From contig NZ_CP126980.1 in NCBI RefSeq assembly GCF_030252345.1, forward strand, positions 4,417,501-4,481,500: DNA of 64,000 bases, read 5' to 3'. The translations under genes and the position numbers were made by a program. Source of the DNA: Actinoplanes oblitus (GTDB lineage Bacteria > Actinomycetota > Actinomycetes > Mycobacteriales > Micromonosporaceae). The notes under the pieces were generated by a model. That model saw nothing but the letters and a program-made list of their open reading frames with translations, made no database searches and was not told where the DNA came from. Shown here one piece after another: positions 35,257 to 43,473 of this stretch. Each line of letters starts with the position of its first letter. Position 1 is the stretch's first letter.

Positions 35257-36708
35257 CTACTGCCTGGCCGGGGCCGGGCTGACCGGAATGTTCGGGCGGC
35301 GGCGCCCACGCAGGCCGGTGAGGACCAGGTCCAGCGCCAGGAAGGCCAGCAGCGGGACGCCGAACAACGGCAGGAACCAGCCGACGGCGAAGAGCACCGG
35401 CAGTCCGACCGCGATCGCCGAGTTCGGTAGGCCGGTCCAGTTGCCACCGGCCGGCGCGACGCCGACCAGTGCCCGGCGGCCGGCCCGGGTCGGGCGGCGC
35501 TGCCACCACATCCGGTAACCCCAGATGATCACGCAGATCAGGCCCAGCGCCAGCGCGGCGAGCACGATCTGGTTGGGCAGGCCGAACAGCTGGCCCATGT
35601 GCGCGTAGATGCCCCACTGGGTGAGCTTGGCCAGCAGCGGCCAGTCGGCGAAGTCGATCCGTTGAACGATGGTGCCGGTGGAGTCGACGGCGACGCTGTC
35701 GCGGCCGACCGGCCAGAGGCTGTCGTTGCCGGTGACGCTCCAGGCGGTGGCCGCATCGGCCGGGACGGTGATCGAGACGGCGCCGGTGATCCCGGCGTCG
35801 CGAGCGCTCCGCAGGACCGTGGTGATCGCGGCCGGGTCGACGGCCGCTGTACTGGAGCCGCCCGTGGTCGTACCGCCGTGGTGCCCACCAGCGGTGGCCG
35901 GAGCCGCGGCCCCGACCAGGTCGGTCGAGACCGCGGGGCGGCTGGCGTCGAGCGAGTCGATCAAGTCGTTGAAGTTCTCGCCGGCGTGGCCGGACCAGGT
36001 CAGGCCGGTCGCGGACAGAAACAGCAGACCGATGGTGATCCACAGGCCGGTGGCGGCGTGCCAGCCGCGGGTGCGGCGCACACCCTTCTTCGCGGCCAAG
36101 TCCGGGACGAACATGCGCCGGTTGCGGTCACGCTGGCGGCGCCACCACAGGATCACGCCGCCCAGCGCGAGCACCCACAGCCAGCTGGCGGCCAGTTCCG
36201 AGTACAGCGCGCCGGTCTCGCCCAGGTGCAGGTTGGCGTGCAGGTTGTCCAGCCACTCGTTGAGCGGGGTGGCGGCCCACCAGGTGGTCAACTGGCCGGT
36301 GACCTTGCCGGTGTACGGGTTCACGTACACCGTGTGCTGGTGGTCCGCGTCCAGGGACGGGTCGCTGAAGTCGACCTGGGTGGTGGCGCTGCCCTCGCCC
36401 GGGCGGACGGTGACCAGATCACCCGCGGGGTGCGCGGCTCGGGCGGCGGCGACCTGGTCGGCCATCGGCAGGGCCGGGCTGCCCGGGGTGTCGACGGTCA
36501 GCTCGGTGCTGTAGACGGCCTTCTCGATCTGCGGGGTGAACGCGAACAGGATGCCGGTGGTCGCCGCGACCAGCAAGAACGGGGCGACCAGGATCCCGGC
36601 GTAGAAGTGCAGGCGCAGCAGCAGCCCGCCGAAGGCGGAGGGCTGTCTGGGTGATCTGGCCGGTGTCGCGGCCTGCTCCTGGGTGGTGAGGTCGGGGGTA
36701 ACGGCCAT
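35257..36708 (-). CDS. PepSY-associated membrane protein
   Basis: 483 residues with four main transmembrane helices in the PepSY_TM pattern: LRLHFYAGILVAPFLLVAAT, YSELAASWLWVLALGGVILW, WHAATGLWITIGLLFLSATG and a C-terminal helix pair. Between them lie two PepSY-like exported segments, including a His/Gly/Thr-rich loop (AGGHHGGTTTGGSS) that could bind metal. Family members are often ferric-siderophore reductases or iron-uptake partners. GTG/ATG context at 36708 is acceptable. No siderophore genes are nearby. Confidence 0.83.
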   Translation of the reverse strand: MAVTPDLTTQEQAATPARSPRQPSAFGGLLLRLHFYAGILVAPFLLVAATTGILFAFTPQIEKAVYSTELTVDTPGSPALPMADQVAAARAAHPAGDLVTVRPGEGSATTQVDFSDPSLDADHQHTVYVNPYTGKVTGQLTTWWAATPLNEWLDNLHANLHLGETGALYSELAASWLWVLALGGVILWWRRQRDRNRRMFVPDLAAKKGVRRTRGWHAATGLWITIGLLFLSATGLTWSGHAGENFNDLIDSLDASRPAVSTDLVGAAAPATAGGHHGGTTTGGSSTAAVDPAAITTVLRSARDAGITGAVSITVPADAATAWSVTGNDSLWPVGRDSVAVDSTGTIVQRIDFADWPLLAKLTQWGIYAHMGQLFGLPNQIVLAALALGLICVIIWGYRMWWQRRPTRAGRRALVGVAPAGGNWTGLPNSAIAVGLPVLFAVGWFLPLFGVPLLAFLALDLVLTGLRGRRRPNIPVSPAPARQ

Positions 36709-36961
36709 CGGCTGTCCTCGTCGAGGTGTCGGCGGCGCGCAACGGGTGCGCCGGCATCCAGGGGGTTGCAGTCGACGCGCCAGGAATCGCGGTGGAGCGT
36801 CGCACCGATAGTCGCGACAAGCCGCTGATTGGTTCCCCGCTCGTTCTCCGAAGTTGCGGACCAGCTGTCAGCCGGCGCTTGGTGAGACGGCCGGGCGGTC
36901 CACGCGCCAGGCCGTGACCAGGCTTTTCGCGGGCGCGGGCGCGTATCACTTCGTGCTGGGT

Positions 36962-37822
36962 TCACGCCCCGCGCGCCGAGGCCACCTGTCCCGGAGTGAG
37001 CAGGCGCAGCACCGCGGCGACCGTGCCGGCCATCGCGGTCCGGGCCGGCGTCAGGTAGCGCCGAGGGTCGACGAGTTCCGGCCGTTCGTCGAGCGTGGCT
37101 CGGACCGCGCCGGTGAAGGCGGTGTTCAGCGCCGTACCGATATTGATCTTCACCATTCCGCCGCGCACCGCGGCGGTCAGCTCGTCGTCCGGCACGCCCG
37201 ACGAGCCGTGCAGCACCAGCGGCACCGGGACCGCCTGCCGCAGCCGCACGATCAGGTCCTGGTCGAGCCGCGCCGTGCGGTCCAGCATCGCGTGCGACGA
37301 GCCGACCGCCACCGCGAGCGCGTCGACGCCGGTGGCGGCCACGTAGGCGGCGGCCTCCGCCGGATCCGTCCGGACGCCCGGCGCGTGCGCGCCGTCCTTG
37401 CCGCCGACCTCGCCCAGCTCGCTCTCCACCCACAGGCCCGCCGCGTGACAGGCCGCCGCGGCGCTCGCTGTCGCTGCGACATTTTCCCGGTACGGCAGGT
37501 GCGACGCGTCGACCATCACCGAGCCGAACCCGTTCGGGGCGGCCTGGTCGAGCAACTCGGCGGAGACGACGTGATCGAGGTGCAGGGCCACCGGCACGCC
37601 GGCTGTCGCCGCGACGGCACGGGCGGCGGCCGCGATCGGGGCGAGCCGACCGTGGTGGAAGCGCACCGCGTTCTCGCTGATCTGCAGGATCACCGGGCAG
37701 CCGGCGGCCTCGGCCCCGCTGACGATCGCCTCGGCGTGCTCGACGGTGATCACGTTGAAGGCGCAGGCCGCCCCGCCGCGGGCTCGCACCGCCGCGACAA
37801 GCTCGCCGGTCGGGGTCAGCAC
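36962..37822 (-). CDS. Class II ketose-bisphosphate aldolase (tagatose/fructose type)
   Basis: 286 residues. Class II marks are visible: AFNVITVEHAEAIV, ALHLDH (zinc His), GFGSVMVDASHLPY, SELGEVGGKDG (zinc Glu region), LVLHGSSG (zinc His) and KINIGTALN for phosphate binding. It splits a ketose 1,6-bisphosphate into dihydroxyacetone phosphate and glyceraldehyde 3-phosphate. GTG at 37822 behind GGAGGA overlaps the end of the PfkB gene by 7 bp, so the two are coupled. In this context (SIS protein, PfkB kinase) tagatose-1,6-bisphosphate is the likelier substrate (GatY/KbaY/AgaY-like). Confidence 0.85.
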   Translation of the reverse strand: MLTPTGELVAAVRARGGAACAFNVITVEHAEAIVSGAEAAGCPVILQISENAVRFHHGRLAPIAAAARAVAATAGVPVALHLDHVVSAELLDQAAPNGFGSVMVDASHLPYRENVAATASAAAACHAAGLWVESELGEVGGKDGAHAPGVRTDPAEAAAYVAATGVDALAVAVGSSHAMLDRTARLDQDLIVRLRQAVPVPLVLHGSSGVPDDELTAAVRGGMVKINIGTALNTAFTGAVRATLDERPELVDPRRYLTPARTAMAGTVAAVLRLLTPGQVASARGA

Positions 37823-38820
37823 GGTATTCCTCCAAGTTCGCGAAAGTCCTGGTAGACGGTGTGGTCGAAGGCTCCGGCGACCGGGCTGGCCACGGCGGCG
37901 GCACCGAGCGCGACGGCGTCGGCGAGCAGCGCGGGCCAGGCGGTGCCGTCGCGCATGCCGCGGGCCAGCGCGGCCGCGCACGCGTCGCCCGCCCCGGTGG
38001 GATTGCCGGTGACGGGCCGCGGCGGGACACAGTGGAACTCGGCGTCCGGGGTGATCGCCCGCAACCCGGCCACCCCGTCGGTGACCACGACGGCGCCGCT
38101 GGTCAGGCCGCGCACTGCCGCGCTGGTGAGGCCGGATCGTGGGACGCTCGGCTCGGCGGCGCTGGTGGTGCCGGTGGATGGGTCGGCCGGCTCCGCGTGG
38201 GGGACGCCGGACGGTGGGTCGGCCGGCGCCGCGCCGGCGACGGCGGACAGCAGGTCGGCCAGCTCGGCGGCGTTCGGTTTGGTCACCGTGGGGCCGGCGG
38301 TCAGGCCGTGCGCCAGGGCGGGGCCGCTCGTGTCGAGCAGGACGGGAACACCGGCTTCGGCTGCCAGGTGCGTCAAATGGGCGTACCCGTCGATCGGCAC
38401 GCCTCGCGGGAGGGAACCGCAGAGCGCGACCACCGGCGCGCCCCTGATCAGGCGGCCGAAATGATCGACGAACCGGGACCACTCCGCGGTCGTGACCACC
38501 GGGCCCGGCTCCCAGAACCCGGTGGCGTCCGCGGCGTCGACGACCGCGACCGTGCGCCGGGTCTCGCCGGCGACCGGCACGAAGGACGACGGTACGCCCT
38601 CCGCGTCGAGCAGCCGCGCGACGAAGGCGCCGGTCGGGCCGCCGAGCAGGCCGGTGGCGAGCACCGGTTCGCCGAGCGCGTGCAGCACGCGGGCGACGTT
38701 GAGGCCCTTGCCGCCCGCGCGCTCGGAAACCGCGGACACGCGATGCGTGCGGTGCGGGACGAGGTGGGTGATCGGGTAGGTGAGGTCGAGCGCTGGATTG
38801 AGGGTGACGGTGACGATCAT
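37816..38820 (-). CDS. PfkB-family kinase (1-phosphofructokinase / tagatose-6-phosphate kinase) with PAST-rich insert
   Basis: 334 residues. N-terminal MIVTVTLNPALDLTYPI and GGKGLNVARVL are the hallmark of the 1-PFK/TagK branch; the ATP-side motif is GNPTGAGDACAA with catalytic Asp279. Residues about 198-231 are an unusual Pro/Ala/Ser/Thr-rich insertion between the core strands (KPNAAELADLL before, GLTSGAVVVTDG after). It is placed to phosphorylate tagatose-6-P or fructose-1-P for the coupled aldolase. DeoR-type sites lie upstream. Confidence 0.86.
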   Translation of the reverse strand: MIVTVTLNPALDLTYPITHLVPHRTHRVSAVSERAGGKGLNVARVLHALGEPVLATGLLGGPTGAFVARLLDAEGVPSSFVPVAGETRRTVAVVDAADATGFWEPGPVVTTAEWSRFVDHFGRLIRGAPVVALCGSLPRGVPIDGYAHLTHLAAEAGVPVLLDTSGPALAHGLTAGPTVTKPNAAELADLLSAVAGAAPADPPSGVPHAEPADPSTGTTSAAEPSVPRSGLTSAAVRGLTSGAVVVTDGVAGLRAITPDAEFHCVPPRPVTGNPTGAGDACAAALARGMRDGTAWPALLADAVALGAAAVASPVAGAFDHTVYQDFRELGGIPC

Positions 38821-38936
38821 GCGGGCTCCCGTGCGGAGGAGATGCCCCGGCACGGGCTCGCGGTAGCGCGACACCTCTGCGGCCCGACGGGCGCCCCGAT
38901 TCCAGCTGACCGAACGCTCACCTGTCAATAGCGATC

Positions 38937-38972
38937 ATGCACGTTTGGCTGTTCAGGATGCGCATATGAACA
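38937..38972. promoter_or_regulatory. Operator upstream of the PfkB-aldolase operon
   Basis: ATGCACGTTTGG (38937-38948) is followed by TGTTCA-N11-TGAACA (38950-38972). The first 12-mer matches ATGCTCGTTTGG at 39868 in the DeoR/SIS intergenic region with one difference. It is a good candidate DeoR box. Confidence 0.6.
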
Positions 38973-39030
38973 TTTTGAGTTTGCCGTTTGGCGGTGGGCC
39001 GCTGCCTCGACGGGCGGCCGGACGCCGGGC

Positions 39031-39804
39031 TCAGGCGCCCGCGACGACCACCTCGGTGCCGGTCCGGCGGATCGCGTCGAGGGCGGCCGGGTCGGCGCTC
39101 GCGTCGGTGACCAGCGTCGCCACCCCGGTGATCGGGCAGATGCCGGCCAGGCACACCTTGCCGACCTTGGAACCGTCGGCGACCACTATCACCCGGTCGG
39201 CGCGACGGATCATGGTGGCGTTGGTGTTCGCCTCGATCTCGTCGTGCGTGGTCAGGCCGCCGCGGGCGCTGATCCCGTCCACACCGACGACGGCGACCGC
39301 CATGTTCAGCCCCTGCAACGCGTGGTCGGCGATCGGGCCGACCAGCTCGTAGGACTGGGTCCGGGACACCCCGCCGGTCATCACCAGTTTCAGCCGCGGG
39401 CGCAGGGCCAGCTCGGCGGCGATGTTCAGCGCGTTGGTCACCACGGTCAGGTCGACCCGTTCGGCGAGCAGCCGGGCCAGCAGGTGCGTCGTGGTGCCGC
39501 CGGTCAGCCCGAGGGTGAGCGGGCCCCTGGGCAGCAGGTCCGCGGTGGCCTTGGCGATCAGTGCCTTCTCCTCGCGGTGCTGGCCGATCCGGTAGCGCAC
39601 CGGCAGCTCGTAGGCGACGTCGACGGCCACGGCTCCGCCGTGGGTGCGGGACAACAGCCGCTGATCCTCGAGGTTCTGCAGGTCACGGCGGATGGTGGCG
39701 GGGGAGACGCCGAACTCCTCGGCCAGCTGCCCGGCGTCGATCGAGCCGGCCCCGGACAGCCGTTCGAGAATGGCCGAGACCCGGTCGGCGCGACGCAGCG
39801 ACAT
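39031..39804 (-). CDS. DeoR-family repressor of the amino-sugar locus
   Basis: 257 residues. The helix-turn-helix RLSGAGSIDAGQLAEEFGVS with PATIRRDLQNLEDQRLL is the DeoR signature. The effector domain carries LTGGTTTHLLARLL and GVDGI, the phosphosugar-isomerase-like fold. GGGGGAG precedes ATG at 39804. It lies between the divergent SIS gene and the PfkB-aldolase operon downstream on its own strand; the shared ATGCWCGTT elements in both promoters indicate that it controls all of them. Confidence 0.9.
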   Translation of the reverse strand: MSLRRADRVSAILERLSGAGSIDAGQLAEEFGVSPATIRRDLQNLEDQRLLSRTHGGAVAVDVAYELPVRYRIGQHREEKALIAKATADLLPRGPLTLGLTGGTTTHLLARLLAERVDLTVVTNALNIAAELALRPRLKLVMTGGVSRTQSYELVGPIADHALQGLNMAVAVVGVDGISARGGLTTHDEIEANTNATMIRRADRVIVVADGSKVGKVCLAGICPITGVATLVTDASADPAALDAIRRTGTEVVVAGA

Positions 39805-39867
39805 GAGTGTCTCCCCCACCTGGTGATCGAATACGCGGCCAATATAGCGCCCGGCGCGCACTTGAGA

Positions 39868-39914
39868 ATGCTCGTTTGGTGCTCGGATCTTGTGAAACGC
39901 GCACGAACGAGCAT
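39868..39914. promoter_or_regulatory. DeoR operator between deoR-like and SIS genes
   Basis: ATGCTCGTT (39868-39876) and AACGAGCAT (39906-39914) are perfect inverted copies, 29 bp apart, flanking the centre of the divergent promoter region. The left copy extends to ATGCTCGTTTGG, shared with 38937. Confidence 0.65.
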
Positions 39915-39925
39915 AATCCTCGGAC

Positions 39926-40864
39926 ATGAACAGCACGCTCCACGAGGTCTTCAGCCAGCCCGCGACCTGGCGGAAGACCGAGCCGCTCACCGCCGGCGCC
40001 CACCGGGAGCTGGCGGCACCCGGCGAGCGGATGCTCCTGCTCGGCTGCGGCACCTCCTGGTTCGTCGCACAGAGCATCGCCGAGCTGCGGGAGAGCGCCG
40101 GTCTGGGCGAGACCGACGCGGTCTGCGCCTCCGAGTACGTGCCGCGCCGCCACTACGACCGGATCGTCGCGATCACCCGTTCCGGCACCTCGACCGAGGT
40201 CCTGGACGCGCTGCGCCGCGCGCCGGCCGGGGTGCGGCGAGTGGCGGTGACCGCCGTCGACGGCGAACCCGTCGACGACCTCACCGACGCGCGGCTGCTG
40301 CTCGACTTCGCCGACGAGCGGAGCGTGGTGCAGACCCGCTTCCCCACGTCGGTGCTGGCACTGGTGCGCCGGGCGTACGGAAACAATCTTGACGGGGTGA
40401 TCGCGGACGGTGCGGCGGCTCTGGCCGCAAGCCTCCCCGCGGACCCGGAGGCCGTCGACCACCTGGTGTTTCTCGGCACCGGCTGGACAGTGGGCCTGGC
40501 GCACGAGGCCGCGCTGAAGGTGCGCGAGGCGGCGCAGGCGCACGCCGAGTCCTATCCCGCGATGGACTTCCGGCACGGGCCGGTGGCGGTGGCGGGGGAG
40601 CGGAGTCTGGTCTGGTCGCTCGGCGACGTGCCGGCGTCGCTCGACGAGACGGCCCGGGCCGCGGGAGCGATCGTCCACCGCGACGACCGGGACCCGCTGG
40701 CGCAGCTGATCCTCGCCCAGCGGTTCGCGATCGCCCTGGCCGAGTCGCGTGGCCTCGACCCGGACCGGCCCCGCCTGCTCACCAGATCTGTCCTGCTCGG
40801 CGCGGTGATCGGACATGTAGCTCCAGCAGAAGGCTCTGACACGAGCGTTGCGGGACGGCGATGA
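39926..40864 (+). CDS. SIS-domain sugar isomerase/deaminase (AgaS-like)
   Basis: 312 residues with two SIS halves. First half: LLGCGTSWFVAQSIAEL and ITRSGTSTEVLDAL (phosphosugar loop). Second half: LGTGWTVGLAHEAALKVREA and the AESYPAMDFRHGP segment that in GlmS-type proteins contacts the sugar. AgaS-like members deaminate galactosamine-6-P to tagatose-6-P, which would feed the divergent PfkB and aldolase. The usual end (LTRSVLL) is followed by about 20 extra residues, an odd tail probably from sequence change at the 3' end. Confidence 0.82.
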   Translation: MNSTLHEVFSQPATWRKTEPLTAGAHRELAAPGERMLLLGCGTSWFVAQSIAELRESAGLGETDAVCASEYVPRRHYDRIVAITRSGTSTEVLDALRRAPAGVRRVAVTAVDGEPVDDLTDARLLLDFADERSVVQTRFPTSVLALVRRAYGNNLDGVIADGAAALAASLPADPEAVDHLVFLGTGWTVGLAHEAALKVREAAQAHAESYPAMDFRHGPVAVAGERSLVWSLGDVPASLDETARAAGAIVHRDDRDPLAQLILAQRFAIALAESRGLDPDRPRLLTRSVLLGAVIGHVAPAEGSDTSVAGRR

Positions 40865-40870
40865 CGGGTA

Positions 40871-40903
40871 TGCCTGGCCACACCTCAAGAGTCGTGCCAG
40901 GCA
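40871..40903. terminator. Hairpin after the SIS gene
   Basis: TGCCTGGC (40871-40878) pairs with GCCAGGCA (40896-40903) around a 17-base loop, 6 bp after the stop codon. It has no T-tract. Confidence 0.45.
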
Positions 40904-40966
40904 CCTGGTTCTCGTCGGCCGGTCCCGCATAGCGTGACCGCGTCCGTTCGGCATTAGGAGCAGGTC

Positions 40967-41827
40967 ATGACCTCTGTGGCGTCCCCGCCGCGAACTCCCG
41001 CCCGGCCCGCCGCGTTGGCCGCGCTCATCGTGATGGTGCCGACGCTCGTCATCGCGTTCGTCCTCGGCCCGCCGCGGCTGTCCGGGGACCGCGCGCTGGG
41101 CGAACCGGGTGGGATGGAGGCGGCGTTTCGCGCGGCGCTGGTCGACTACTGGCGATCGCGGGACCTGACCCGGCCGCCGGCGGTGCAGCGACTGGTCGAC
41201 TACTGGTTCCGGTGGCACTTGATCAAGATCGGGATCTCCGCGCTGATGCTGATCGTGCTCGTCGCGCTGACCGTCATGCTGTGGCGTGCGTTCCTGCGCA
41301 CCGACCGGCGCGGCGCGGGACGCACGGCCGTCCTGGTGTCGGCCGGCGTCGCCCTTCCGATGGCGACGTTGTTCACGTTGTTCGTGTTGGACGTCAACAT
41401 CAACACCACGGTGGTGCCGTTCCCCGCGTTGTTCCCGTTCCTGGTCGACGGCGCTGCACCCGATCCGGCTCTGGCCGGTGTCCTGGAACAGGCCAAGGCT
41501 CAGCTCGCCGGATCACACCTAGCGGGTGGTTACACGCCACCCGCGCTGCGCGACATGGTGGGCGAGTTCGCCCGGTATCACACAGTGCTGGCCCTGATCG
41601 ACGCCGGCACGATGGTCGCCTTCGCCGGCCTGGCGGTCGTCCTGTGGAGGCGCTTCGCCCGGGCAGCGAGGGCGGACCGCCGGACGAAACGGGTCCTGGG
41701 TTGGTTCGGCGCCGTCGCGGTGGTGGCTGCGCTGCTCACGATGGTGTTCGTTGTCGCTAATGTGTCCGCCGCGCTAGACCCGGCACCAGCCCTCCTGGCC
41801 CTACTCAACGGCAGCGACGACTTCTGA
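40967..41827 (+). CDS. Integral membrane protein of unknown function
   Basis: 286 residues with five hydrophobic helices (about 14-34, 85-106, 121-145, 205-225, 241-264) and a long outer loop between the first two (including DYWRSRDLTRPP) and another between the third and fourth. No family recognised. AGGAG lies 10 bp before ATG at 40967. It appears monocistronic. Confidence 0.7.
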   Translation: MTSVASPPRTPARPAALAALIVMVPTLVIAFVLGPPRLSGDRALGEPGGMEAAFRAALVDYWRSRDLTRPPAVQRLVDYWFRWHLIKIGISALMLIVLVALTVMLWRAFLRTDRRGAGRTAVLVSAGVALPMATLFTLFVLDVNINTTVVPFPALFPFLVDGAAPDPALAGVLEQAKAQLAGSHLAGGYTPPALRDMVGEFARYHTVLALIDAGTMVAFAGLAVVLWRRFARAARADRRTKRVLGWFGAVAVVAALLTMVFVVANVSAALDPAPALLALLNGSDDF

Positions 41828-41906
41828 CGGTTAAGAGCGCCTAGGCTTGTCGTTCAACCGTCAGCCCTACCGGCGCCGCGGCGGAGCAGCCCGCTGCGTC
41901 GGGTCA

Positions 41907-42365
41907 ATGGCAGCTACAGGGAGTGCCGGCCGACAGTGTCGGCCGGCCATGCGCGCCGCTCAGCAGGATCCGCGGTTCGCCGCGACCATCAACCTGGACG
42001 GCGGCGTCAACACCGGCCAGGGCCCCCGGCGCCAGCCCGCTCTCGCGCTGACCCACGAGGTCCGGGACCGGGCGGACGCCGACTTCGTCGCGCGGGTGTC
42101 CAAGCTGTTCGACGGCGGCCGGGCGACCAGCGATCGGCTCGGTGTGCCCGGTAGTGCCCACCTCAGTTTCACCGGTGCCCCGCTCTTTCTGCCGCCGATT
42201 CCCGCGCTGGTGGGTTCGCTCGGCCCGGCGGAGAGTGTCCGGATGACGGTGGAGACCAGCCCCGCGTTTTCGCCGTCGCCACGGCGCGCAGCCGGGCGCC
42301 GGCCTGGCCGCGACGCTGGCGGCGTACGGCGAACTGTCGGTGATCGGCCCGCCGCCGGGCGCTGA
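41907..42365 (+). pseudogene. Alpha/beta-hydrolase (PAF-acetylhydrolase-like) C-terminal relic
   Basis: The frame reads AMRAAQQDPRFAATINLDGG, then PALALTHEVRDRADADF and GSAHLSFTGAPLFLPPIPAL, the part of PAF-acetylhydrolase/lipase-like proteins between the nucleophile elbow and the catalytic His. The GHSxGG elbow itself is missing; the bases before it are scrambled. The end runs out of frame into Arg-rich sequence. The locus is a decayed gene. Confidence 0.6.
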
Positions 42366-42432
42366 CAGCGGCCCGGCTGGTCGCCTGCTGCTTCGTCCGC
42401 CTGGGGCGGACCGGCGAGGTGCGGTCGGCTCA

Positions 42433-42461
42433 GCGGGCCCTCCGTCACGGGGAGGGCCCGC
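42433..42461. terminator. Strong hairpin after the first DUF4360 gene
   Basis: GCGGGCCCTCC (42433-42443) pairs perfectly with GGAGGGCCCGC (42451-42461) around a 7-base loop, 10 bp beyond the stop codon of the minus-strand gene. Confidence 0.78.
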
Positions 42462-42470
42462 TCATCGAGG

Positions 42471-43097
42471 TCAGCAGGAGGACAGGCTGAAGTTGAAGAG
42501 GGTGTCGACATCGCCCTCGGTGGTGTTCATCGACATCGTGCTGGTGCTGGTGGAGGAGCCGGCGTTGACCCGCAACTCGGTATTGACGTTGAGAACGCTC
42601 TGGGAGCCGCACGCGGTGTAGGTCAGCACGGGGGCCACGTCCCAGGTCGTCCAGAGGCCGGACCAGGGCCCGCTGAACGTCACGTCCTTGCGCTCGGTCG
42701 CCGAGGACCCCTGCCAGTAGTAGCTGGTGCGCTGCAGGGCGCTCGCTCCGGACTTCAGGTTCGCCCGGCCACGGTAGTTGGCCGAGGCGATGGCGACGGT
42801 CCAGCCGTCCGGGATGGTCACCAGGACGCCGAGCTGGCAGTTCTTGCGACGGTCGACGACGTCGGCGTCCCCGCCCGCCGCGGCGACGAAGTCGTGATAT
42901 CTGACCCGGAACCCGGTGTCGTCGCCGTTGCTGTAGACCGAGGCGGTGCCCGGGGCGCAGCCCGATCCGCTGGCGGCGATCACCTCGACGGTGATCCTGG
43001 CCGCGGCGGCTCCGGTGGCGGCGTGTGCGGGGGTGCCGAGCGGGAGCGCGAGGGCCGTGGCCAGCGCGGCCGCCAAGACGCGATTGCTGTTTTTCAT
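42471..43097 (-). CDS. Secreted DUF4360 protein (copy 1)
   Basis: 208 residues. Signal peptide 1-26. The mature part carries the DUF4360 pattern GSGCAPGTA, RRKNCQLGVLV, ANYRGRANL, NTELRVN and a terminal Cys; four Cys probably form two disulfides. Function unknown; the family is typical of secreted actinomycete and fungal proteins. GGAAGGA precedes ATG at 43097. A divergent paralogue lies 376 bp away, and a strong terminator closes the gene. Confidence 0.88.
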   Translation of the reverse strand: MKNSNRVLAAALATALALPLGTPAHAATGAAAARITVEVIAASGSGCAPGTASVYSNGDDTGFRVRYHDFVAAAGGDADVVDRRKNCQLGVLVTIPDGWTVAIASANYRGRANLKSGASALQRTSYYWQGSSATERKDVTFSGPWSGLWTTWDVAPVLTYTACGSQSVLNVNTELRVNAGSSTSTSTMSMNTTEGDVDTLFNFSLSSC

Positions 43098-43405
43098 AGA
43101 AATCCTTCCGGGCATGGTTTTATCAGGGACGACCGCATTGACTCTTGAGTCATTCCAGAACGGCTGCCGTCACATCCGCGACAACCGTAGTGGCGCTGAT
43201 AAGTCATACACAAGCATCAATTTCATATTGATCTACATCGAACTGTGGAGCGTACGGAGCGGGTAGCCGCCGATGGGTCGGGAGTGCGGTCAAAAGCGGG
43301 CATACCTGGCAATAAGTCGGCGCTTAAGCGGCTTATGTTCGGGTTCGTGCCTCGGCGACCTCTTTCTCGATGGGCTTCAAGAACCTCGCCGACCTCGGCG
43401 GCGGC

Positions 43406-43433
43406 TATTGACTTACATTGAAGTGAATCAATA
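43406..43433. promoter_or_regulatory. 28-bp imperfect palindrome over a promoter
   Basis: TATTGACTTAC (43406-43416) and GTGAATCAATA (43423-43433) are inverted arms with two mismatches. TTGACT (43408-43413) and ATAGCT (43431-43436) with 17 bases between them form a plausible promoter for the plus-strand DUF4360 gene inside the same element, so a bound protein would block RNA polymerase. The rest of 43098-43473 is AT-richer and has no gene. Confidence 0.6.
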
Positions 43434-43473
43434 GCTTGACTCCGGCCCGCCTCGACCCCGAAGGGATAAGAGA

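Noticed and set aside
33941..36043. A 700-codon minus-strand frame across the TetR and PepSY genes
   Set aside because: Shadow of TetR on one part and of the PepSY protein in another frame on the rest; no conserved motif.
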